A DNA stretch of 64,000 bases, taken from positions 1,674,001-1,738,000 of the forward strand of contig JANTQA010000045.1 of assembly GCA_027625915.1 (NCBI GenBank), read 5' to 3'. The notes beneath the pieces were generated by a model. That model was not told the DNA's origin and made no database searches. It saw only the letters and a list, made by a program, of their open reading frames with translations. The position numbers and the translations under genes were made by a program. How positions within the stretch are numbered: position 1 is the first letter of the stretch; every line of letters begins with the position of its first letter. Positions 56,051-64,000 of this stretch are shown one piece after another. This DNA comes from Anaeramoeba flamelloides. Lineage: Eukaryota > Metamonada > Anaeramoebidae.

Positions 56051-56436
56051 TTATGTTTTTTTTTTCTATTAAAATTTCTTTCATCACTTCCTTTTTACTT
56101 TGATTTCTTTCACCCCACCCCCAACTTATATTTACCTTTATTTTTCGGTTTTTTTATATTTACCTTTTAAAATTTGATTTTTTTTTTTAATTTTAATTTT
56201 TTCTCTTTTTTGCCAAAATTTTAATTAAATTTTCTAACTTGTTATTTTTTGTTACCTTATTTTTTAATTATCCATTTTTTATGTTGATTTTTATTTTTCA
56301 AAATTTAAAAAAAAAAATCTATATATTATTCATATTTTTGAATATCTTTCAATTATTGATTAATTTATTTTAATTTAATGTTTTATACTTGCTCAAAATT
56401 AACCCACTCTTTTATTATCTAAACTGAATTAAATTC

Positions 56437-56955
56437 CAAAAAATTAGACACACTTTAAGAAGACGAAAGAATAACAATAGTACACTTTACATCCAATTTG
56501 GTAAAAATTTTGATTTTACAAACTATTTCATTTTTTGTCTTTTTTATTTTGTTTTCATTTCCTTTTATCCAGTTACGTAATCTGTTTTTTTAGATCTGGA
56601 ATTTTTTTCAATGGTTGATAGAAGGTTAGTGTTGAGTTTGTTTAATTGAAAAATAACATACAATTGGTAGATGTTATTTTATCATTTGATCGATCAACAA
56701 TTTTTGGTGAAATTTCAACACATTTACCAATACATTTTTTGTTCAATTAGTTTCATCATTTTAGACACATTGATTTTTTTTTTTTTCATTTTATATTTTT
56801 TTCTTTTATTTTGATTAAAATGATTTCTTATAAAAACATTAATACTCAGTTACTTCAATGTGGTTTTATATTACGTTTGGGAAAGTATAATAAATTGGGT
56901 TTTTTTGCCTATTTTTGATTTTATGTATGTCAATTTTTTTGGTATGGGATTTTTT
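56437..56955 (+). mobile_element. Family E repeat, copy 3
   Basis: Aligns with copies 1 and 2. At 56570 it has CCAGTTACGTAATCTG, the site that carries the 200-bp MITE in copy 1. Confidence 0.75.
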
Positions 56956-57282
56956 TTTCAAAATAGTAAGGTAAATTTATTTCTAAATATCTTTATTGTA
57001 AAATTCTAATTAAATGATTCAAGTATCGAAAATGCTTTTTCTATATTTAATAAGCAACCTCAGGTTTTACAAAATTTTATTAAAAAATTAATGGTTTTTG
57101 GTTAACTTTGATTTTAATATCACAAAATAATATTATAAAAATAATAATTATAATGCAAGAGCTCTCAGATTATTGAAATTTTACTAAAAAAGCAAAAATA
57201 TTCAAAAATATCAAATTCACCAATCCCAAAAAAAGTAACATCAAAAATGATATTCTAAGATAAAACAAATAATTCAATTTTA

Positions 57283-57842
57283 TAAACTATTTTTTAAAAA
57301 TTTTGACTCACTTTATAATGTTAATAGGAGTCGTTTTGAGGTTTATTCCAGTATTCTTAACAAAAAATATTTTCAAATTTTTTAATCAAGAATTATTTTT
57401 TCTAATTTTGCTAATATTAGTTTGGCTTTTTCAAAATTTTGTTTTTCTTTTCTTTTTCTTTTTCTTTTTTTTTTTAGAAGATTATGTGAAAAAAAAAAGA
57501 GATCTTCTAAAAGAAAAATAATCACTATGAAAATTGAGACTATGTAATGTCTTTGAAAATGGATTTAATTATTCATCAAAAATCTTGTTATTCAACTTTT
57601 TTTCCGTGAATGTTCAGTAATAAAAAAGCCGTAATGCTCATTTCAAAAATTGTGACTCACTTTTTTTAGTTTTTGGTTTTATTTTTTTTTTTTTAATATT
57701 TAATATATCAGGTTCTTATATATTTAGAATGACTTAAAAGAGAATTAAAAATCATATTTAGTTATTAATTGTTCTTAAATACTAAAGAATATTTTTTTTT
57801 TTCAATTTATTATTTCGGGTGAGTCACAATTTTTGAAGAAGA
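57283..57842 (-). mobile_element. Family P interspersed repeat, copy 3
   Basis: Inverted relative to copies 1 and 2: it begins TTTTGACTCACTTTATAATG and ends GTGAGTCACAATTTTTGAA. An internal TTTCAAAAATTGTGACTCAC at 57639 shows that the last 200 bp could also be a smaller unit with its own ends. The ORF at 57303-57521 is part of the repeat. Confidence 0.7.
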
Positions 57843-59614
57843 GTTACTATTAAACTAACTTTATCTAAGCTAAAATCAATTTTTAAGTTTTAAATTAACC
57901 TAAATTTGATTCTATTAATTAATTTGTCAAATTACAAACCTTTTAAAAATAAAATTAATTTTTATCAAATAAAAAACACAAAAAACAAAAAAAAAATTAA
58001 AAGGAAGAGATTTTTACAAAGAGAAAGAATAAATTTATTTATCCCAAATGCCCAAAAAAATCCTAATAATATGAAACCACAATTTAACTTTTTATTTTGT
58101 TTGTGAATATTTGTAAGATTAGTAGAATGTTGAATTAAGTAGAAAACACTAAAAAAATGAAAATAAAGAAAGAAATCGTTTGACATAAATAAAAAATACT
58201 ACTATAATGATCAGCACATTAAAATAATGATTAAAAATTCCTATCTTATCCAAAATAACAATTAATTTAATATGACAAAATAAAATTATGAAATTTATTG
58301 TTATTGTCAAGAATTTTTCATTAAATATCTAATGTCAAGTAAAATTATTTTATTAAATGAAAATAAATAAAATAAAAAAAATTGAAAACAGAAAATACTT
58401 CTATCAGTAAAATAAATAAATAAATAAATAAATTTGTTAATTCATAATAAAAAAAAATAAATAAATGTATTACTGAGAAGTTTTCCTTATTATTTTTTTG
58501 TTTTCAATAAATTTTAATAAATATTAAATCAAGAGAAAAATGAAATTTATTTCTTGAGGTAAAAATTATAATTTTAATATGTTAAATATTCTAAAACTAT
58601 TATTCAAGTAATAGAAAATACTTGAAAAAACAATTCAAAAAAAAAATTATAAAATAATTTCATTTATTGAATTGGAATTAGTCAAATAATTGTTTTTTTT
58701 TAATAGATAGCTTATTCAGCCCAAAAATTAAAATAAAAAATAAAAAATAACTTTTAAATATTATTCAAAGATAATAAAATAATCTTCGAAACCAAAGAAT
58801 TCTTTTTTTGATTTGTGTTATTAGTAAAAATTAAAATAATATATTATATAAAATTTGTATTTTATCAATCTAAATCAATATAGATCTTGTAAAATAAGTT
58901 TTTCATCTATGGTCTGTTATTCAATAATATTGTTTATTTTATACCTAGATTTCAAAAAGTCAAAAATAAAAATTAAAAAATTAAAAAAACAACAATTATT
59001 AATCTTACTCTAACTATTGGGCAAATAGTTTAAATTTGCAAAAAATACTTGTTGAAAAAATTTACAAATTTTACAAAGAAAACAAATATTATTTTTTTTT
59101 CAAATTTAATTTCTATTTTTTTTTAATTTTAAATTATCTAGAAACAAATATATCCCCCTCGAATGGTAATCAATAGATAAAAAAATTTCAATGTGATGTC
59201 AAAATATCTTTTGGAATAAATAAATTATTTAATCGAGTATTTCAGCAATGCTAGGGTGCAAAAGTACAAATGTCACATTAAAAAAGTTTCCAGTAAAGTA
59301 TGATGTGTTTTAATCAATCAAAACTAAGAATTTTTTGATGTTTAAACAAATTTTTCAAAATAGAAATAAAAAAAAAATTTTTCTTGACAAAATTTGGATG
59401 GAAAAATTATAAAATCACAATAATCAAGAGAAATTTTTTAATGTTGAAAAAATTTTTTCAAGACATTTTTTTAACTTAGGTAACTATACATTTTTTAATT
59501 AGAAAATTTTCTTTCAAAGATAATTCTGTATAAATTCTATATCTTAAAATCCTTTGATAACAATTCAAATTATAAAATTTTGTTTCGAAGACAATTAGTA
59601 TATTTAAGGGTTCT

Positions 59615-59619
<5 letters not shown>

Positions 59620-59685
<66 letters not shown>
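59620..59685. repeat. TA microsatellite
   Basis: About 32 TA units with one break near the end. Confidence 0.95.
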
Positions 59686-59691
<6 letters not shown>

Positions 59692-59702
59692 CTAAACTTT
59701 GT

Positions 59703-59830
59703 ACCAGTCAAAGGTGCCCAACATTTTTTTCAAATATCATATATTTTTTTTAAATAAACTTTGAAGATTAAACTTATAATAAGCCATAAATAAACATCAA
59801 ATAATAGTGGATATTTGATTTTTTGGGATC
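59703..59830 (+). mobile_element. Family T element, end of copy 2
   Basis: Starts CCAGTCAAAGGTGCCCAAC and matches the inverted right end of 47139-47655 for about 120 bp. The other end was not found. Confidence 0.6.
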
Positions 59831-60392
59831 CTTATCAATATAAAAAAATTGTACAATTTTGAGAAGAATTAAAATTCCACAGATCATTAACTCATAAAAC
59901 TACAGAAAAATGAAAAAAATTTCCTTACTCACTTTTATCTAAAGTTGATTTTTTTTATAAAATCAAAAGATCTGATTCAATAAATAGAATTTCAAATAAA
60001 ATTTATTTTAATACCGAAAAAGAAAAGAATTTAAAAAAATAAGACCCCACTTCAATACAAATTTAAATTAATAACCAGAACTGTATTTTTATACTTTTGT
60101 TAATTATAGTTACAAAAGTATTGAAATAAGCATTTATATAAAAAAAATGTGATTTTTATTGATAGAAAATAAAAAATAATTATAAACTAATAAAATTTAA
60201 ATGTAAAATATTAATTTCAATTTTATTGAATAGATAAACTAAAATATTCTTTTATTTTTTTTTAATATAATTTCCTTAAGAATTGAAATTAAAATATAAA
60301 AATTTTTTTGGTTTTATTTAAAAAAACGAAATTCTTGTTGCAAATATAAATATTTCTGAAATTAATTTAAAAATTCATGATTACTTTTTGTA

Positions 60393-60470
60393 AACACACA
60401 CACACACACACACACACATACATACATACATACACACACACATACATACATATATATACATCTATATAAA
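60393..60470. repeat. CA / CATA microsatellite
   Basis: CA units then CATA units, about 40 bp before the stop codon region of the B-box gene. Confidence 0.9.
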
Positions 60471-60511
60471 GAGAGATAAATAAATTTGTGGAATTACAAT
60501 TAGAAAAAAAT

Positions 60512-61957
60512 TTAATTCTGTTTCAAAATTGATATTTTAGAATTTATTGGCAAAAGCGAACAAACCATAATTAAATTATCACCAAAATCCTTATGTACAA
60601 TACCGATTTTTTTATTATTTTTATAAATTGTCATTCTTTTTGAATCCATGTTTACATTTATTTTGATAATATCGTTTCTGTCGAATTTTTCACCCCAGTT
60701 GCCTAAATTCTTTCCACAGGCAAAACGATTTGGACAATAAACACAAAAAGTCCAACCACATTTATAAGCTGGCTGTAACGAATTTTGTGGAACGATTCCA
60801 AAAGAAACACAACCAGTTAAACGAGACTCAATTTTAAAAAAAAAATTGTATTGCCCCTTGACCATTACTTGGTTTACAGCAACCTGGGAATCCAAAGATT
60901 TATAAAAACTTGAATTAACATGTATAGCTGATAAATTACCATTAGATATTTGTATAGATCTACCTGCATTATGAAAAGTTTGTGAATGATTATAATACCC
61001 AAAGGTCAAATTATCAATTATTTTGTTCTCATCATTGATGTGCAATTCCGTAACTTTATAAGTGCCATTGCTTTTCGGTTTAAAGTTACCAAAAACAATT
61101 CCTGGCTGCCCCTCATTGGGCCTCAAATCGAAATCAGTGAAATGGAGAGTTTCACCATTTTGGTTTTCAATGATCAATCCAATTTCACCCTTAAATTTGT
61201 TAATGTGCTTTCCAAAATGGTCCCTGATTTCAACTAAAAACATGATTGGTGTAAATGCTCTTCTTCTGCCAATTCTTACAAAGCTATTTTTAATGGAATA
61301 AATATTTGATAATTTTAAGGATTTGATTGCTGTCAGAACTGAACCAATATTTAAGTGTTTTTCTTCACTATCAATTTTAATTGGTAATGTTAATTCCTCT
61401 TCATTAATAAAATTGACATCCATTATTGGTAAAATATAATGAAAATATAACACAGGATCGGTTTTTATTAATTCTTTTGTTTTTATGAGTTCTAAATTTT
61501 TAAGAATTTCCTTATATTGCTCTATTATGTCTTTTTTTTGGAAAAAGATTCCATTTAATTTTTCGATTTGTCCTTTACTCCTTTCTATTATTTCATTTTG
61601 AATAGTTTTTTTTTTTTTTAACAATATTTTAATGATTTCACTAAACCCATTTTCTATGTTCTTTAATTGTGTTTCTTCTAATGATTTAACTTCTTTACTA
61701 CTTTTGGATATTAATTTTACAAAATTACTATTTTTTTCAATAAGTGTTCCTATTTGTGTGGAGGTTGGTAAATATATATTTTTATAAGAGTCTGCAGCTA
61801 ATGAAATTATTTTTAAATGATGTCCCTCATGTTCACTAAATGCACATTTGTGACATAACATTTTTTTATCATCAAAGCAAAATACTTTTAATTTTTTATT
61901 ATGCTTTTTGCAAAATCTAAATTTTTCATTCTTTGTTTTTTTTGTTATTTGGTTGTT
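60512..61957 (-). CDS. B-box, coiled coil, filamin repeat, SPRY-like protein; 3' exon
   Basis: Frame open from 61957, after an A-rich stretch ending TAG (61961), to TAA at 60512: 481 residues; the ATG at 61861 is internal. Before it the frame reads FCKKHNKKLKVFCFDDKK and continues CHKCAFSEHEGHH: a full type-2 B-box (CxxH, C, CxxC, H...HH). From that Met, residues 30-130 are a coiled coil, about 190-290 a filamin/ABP280-type immunoglobulin repeat (FLVEIRDHFGKHI, SNGTYKVTEL), and about 320-449 a SPRY-like domain (QYNFFFKIE, GCVSFGIVP, NWGEKFDRNDIIKINVNMD, YKNNKKIG). This is the TRIM order without a visible RING, which would lie in an upstream exon beyond the window, if it exists. TRIM proteins are usually ubiquitin ligases; that is inference here. 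Antisense ORFs are shadows. Confidence 0.88.
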   Translation of the reverse strand, partial: NNQITKKTKNEKFRFCKKHNKKLKVFCFDDKKMLCHKCAFSEHEGHHLKIISLAADSYKNIYLPTSTQIGTLIEKNSNFVKLISKSSKEVKSLEETQLKNIENGFSEIIKILLKKKKTIQNEIIERSKGQIEKLNGIFFQKKDIIEQYKEILKNLELIKTKELIKTDPVLYFHYILPIMDVNFINEEELTLPIKIDSEEKHLNIGSVLTAIKSLKLSNIYSIKNSFVRIGRRRAFTPIMFLVEIRDHFGKHINKFKGEIGLIIENQNGETLHFTDFDLRPNEGQPGIVFGNFKPKSNGTYKVTELHINDENKIIDNLTFGYYNHSQTFHNAGRSIQISNGNLSAIHVNSSFYKSLDSQVAVNQVMVKGQYNFFFKIESRLTGCVSFGIVPQNSLQPAYKCGWTFCVYCPNRFACGKNLGNWGEKFDRNDIIKINVNMDSKRMTIYKNNKKIGIVHKDFGDNLIMVCSLLPINSKISILKQN

Positions 61958-62144
61958 CTCTATTTTTTTTTTTTTTTTTTTTTTAATTTTTTTAATTTTT
62001 ATTTGAATATTTAAGAGTAATAGAGAGAAAAATAAAATTTTATACTATTGATTTTTAAGATATAAAATTAAAGAAATTTGAAAAAAAAAAGTGTTTTTTT
62101 ATTGTAATTTAAGGGAGGAGTGTTTAATTCCTCTTATTATCAAT
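61958..62144. other. Presumed intron sequence upstream of the B-box exon
   Basis: Long T run on the plus strand (A run on the coding strand) directly before the acceptor, then AT-rich sequence. No upstream exon was found to 64000. Confidence 0.5.
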
Positions 62145-62725
62145 TTGCTTTTCCAGAATTCAAAAGAATAGAGAAAAAGTATAGACTTTACTCAATTCTT
62201 TTCAATTCTGGAAAAGCGTTGTTCGTTTTTTTTTTAATTTAAGTTATCAAAAGAAATTTTCTTTTATTTTCTCAAATTATAAAAAAAAACCGCTGTTAGA
62301 TTTTATTGAGTTTTCTATTTATTTCTAAAACCAATAGATTTTCGTTAGGTTTTTTTTACTTTAGAAATAAACCGAAAATTTTAATAAATTTTCTGTTTAT
62401 TTCTAAAGTAAAAAAAACCTAGAACACTTCGAAATAAAATAGAAAACCTCAAAAAAATCTAGAACACTTTACTGATAAAAAAGAAAATCCGAAGAAAAAC
62501 GCAGTTAGGTTTTTTTTTTACTTAATGAAATGAAAAGAAAATTTATTAAATTTTCTTTTCATTTCAAAAATTAAAAAAAACTGCCATTAGCTTTTCCAGA
62601 ATTTAAAAGAATTGAGTAAAATCTATGGATTTTGATCCATTCTTTTCATTTCAAAAATTAAAAAAAGCCAAGGCACTTGACGGCACTCTACGATACGCTA
62701 CGACACTTGACGGCACTTTACGAAT
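62145..62725. repeat. Family H hairpin cluster, copy 3
   Basis: At least three stem-loops: CTTTTCCAGAATTCAAAAG with its inverse (62150-62216); GTTAGGTTTTTTTTACTTTA with its inverse (62346-62423), stem about 35 bp; GAAATGAAAAGAAAATTTA with its inverse (62526-62567). It ends with 10-11-bp repeats, GGCACTTGACGGCACTCTAC type (62671-62722), the inverse of those in copy 1. ORFs at 62625-62961 fall in it and are not genes. Confidence 0.75.
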
Positions 62726-63129
62726 TCCTAAACTTGTATTTAGAAATATTAAAAAGTGTTGTTTTATTAAAATTATTAAAAATATTTATAAAGCATCGAG
62801 TGATAATTCGTAAAATCGTAGAGTTTTTCATAGATTCAAAAAACATTTTTATTTCTTTTGCTTTTTTTTTAAAGGTATTTCATAAAAAAGCGAATAAATT
62901 ATTTGTAGATCCGCCCCCTCTCTATTTATTAATTTGTATATTCAGTAAGAAACTATATTAATACAAATAGGAGTAATTGATAATTTCTATTTCAATCAAT
63001 GATGTGATTAAGAATCATGCTAAAATCGTTAAATCCTGATATATTTTCAAAAATTTCAAGAGTTATTATTGAAAATAGTGATAAATTACAAATTGTGAAG
63101 TTTCTCCAAACATCAGATTTAAACTTAAC
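62726..63129. other. Intergenic region without visible genes
   Basis: AT-rich; one short G/C-rich patch (CCGCCCCCTCTC at about 62911). Nothing recognised. Confidence 0.5.
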
Positions 63130-63850
63130 CCCAATTCAAAATTTTTAACAAACCAAAATTCAATTTTGAAAAAAAAAATTTATTTAATCAATTCTAGAAG
63201 AAATATCAAATTAGAATAATTCGCTAATTGAAATGTTTAACACTTGTTTATAAATCACAATACAATAAAAAAAAATAAATAATTATCAATACTAATAAAT
63301 TATCGGTGTTGTTAAAAAAAATTGGAGAGAGCAAAACAAAAAAATGTATTGGCTTTATTGTTAAGGGTTAGATGAAACCTCATCTAATATGTTAAAGAGA
63401 GAATTTTGAAGTGACTAAATTTGAGACTTCTAATTCAAAGAGTATCTAATAGATACAGTCATCAGAAGTATTTGAATCTTAATTTAGTTTTCTAAAAAAA
63501 AAAAATGTATTGGTAAATGTGATTAAATTCTATTAGGATTATTGGTCGAGATTAAATGGTTAGATACCATCAACTAATTTTATTTGAGGTTCTTCTATTT
63601 GGAAGAACTCAACTTTAAGCCAGTATCAATCGTTCGAAAAAAATATTTCAATCAACAGAAACAAGTTACGTAATTCTAAAAATGAAATGAAGAAAAAAAA
63701 CTAAAAGACAAAAAAATGATTTTCATATTTTAAAACAATAAAAATTATTTCCAATTTGAATGAAATTGTATTATTGTGATTTTTTGGACCGTTTTAATTG
63801 TGTGGGAAAATTTTGAATTTTTGTTTAGTTGATAAAATTTAGGATAATTT
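63130..63850 (-). mobile_element. Family B repeat, copy 4
   Basis: Starts CCCCAATTCAAAATTTTTAA and follows the right half of the 28015-28968 repeat (ATTGGAGAGAGCAAAACAAA, ATTATTGTGATT). An extra 150 bp or so at about 63350-63500 is absent from the other copy. Confidence 0.7.
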
Positions 63851-63902
63851 ACTAATAAATTAAACGGTTTTTTAAGTTGATTTGATGTATATTTCAATTA
63901 AA

Positions 63903-64000
63903 ACTTATTTTCAAAAATGTTGACTCACTTTATAATGTTAAAGAAAATGATTTTGTTTGGTTTTAAACCGATGTTCTTATAAAAAAAATTTTCAATTTTT
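63903..64000 (-). mobile_element. Family P repeat, copy 4, cut by window edge
   Basis: Starts TTCAAAAATGTTGACTCACT and TTATAATGTTAA, like copy 3; continues past the end of the window. Confidence 0.65.

Larger units (their letters stand above)
57843..60511. other. Very AT-rich intergenic region
   Basis: About 2.7 kb without coding signal. Contains a family T end at 59703, a TA microsatellite and CA/CATA repeats. Confidence 0.55.

Noticed and set aside
57303-57521. 72-codon ORF with hydrophobic segments as a membrane protein
   Set aside because: Inside family P copy 3; hydrophobicity comes from T-rich DNA.
60986-61301. Overlapping plus-strand ORFs
   Set aside because: Antisense to the filamin-like part of the B-box gene; two frames open at once, typical of shadows.
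62625-62961. Two overlapping ORFs with repeated TLDGTL-type motifs
   Set aside because: The repeats are the 10-11-bp tandem units of family H read in two frames.

Overview
This looks like nuclear DNA of an amoeboid protist. It is extremely A+T-rich, with long A and T runs, AT, ATT and CA microsatellites, and Asn/Lys- and Gln/Glu-rich proteins. Genes are few, multi-exon and split by long introns. The protein architectures (ankyrin-BTB, CH-RasGAP-PH, B-box-filamin-SPRY, a TLC lipid protein) suit amoebozoans or Anaeramoeba-like metamonads, but I cannot fix the genus. All host genes seen end in TAA and fit the standard code.

Layout. 1-4406 (+): one or two Asn/Lys-rich genes of unknown function, with apparent frame changes at homopolymers. 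5988-9061: a nearly complete TTAA-target DNA transposon with a decayed DDE transposase (-). 9205-24391 (-): a four-exon ankyrin-BTB gene; its introns (up to 6.7 kb) carry LINE, TTAA-element and MITE insertions. 24392-37109: no gene; a dense repeat field with seven copies of a 200-bp palindromic TA-target MITE in 6.6 kb, inverted repeats and microsatellites. 37110-49095 (-): an eight-exon CH-RasGAP-PH gene built from splice-compatible exons over 12 kb. 50546-50822 (+): two small candidate exons. 52353-56050 (+): a two-exon TLC/Lag1-like membrane protein. 60512-61957 (-): the 3' exon of a B-box-filamin-SPRY gene. 61970-64000: hairpin elements and further repeat copies.

The ORFs alone hide the gene structures. 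The ankyrin-BTB gene (about 1,038 aa) and the CH-RasGAP-PH gene (about 1,190 aa) appear only when exons are joined with matching phase. Introns tend to start GTAA plus a T-rich stretch and end in A-rich sequence plus AG, with no pyrimidine tract. Most non-coding DNA resolves into nested DNA transposons, including a filled site and two empty sites that prove one TTAA insertion. The host genes share no evident pathway; the RasGAP gene would act on Ras and actin, the ankyrin-BTB gene perhaps as a ubiquitin-ligase adaptor, the TLC gene in ER lipid metabolism. I saw no LTR retroelement, virus-like element, CRISPR array, rRNA or tRNA.
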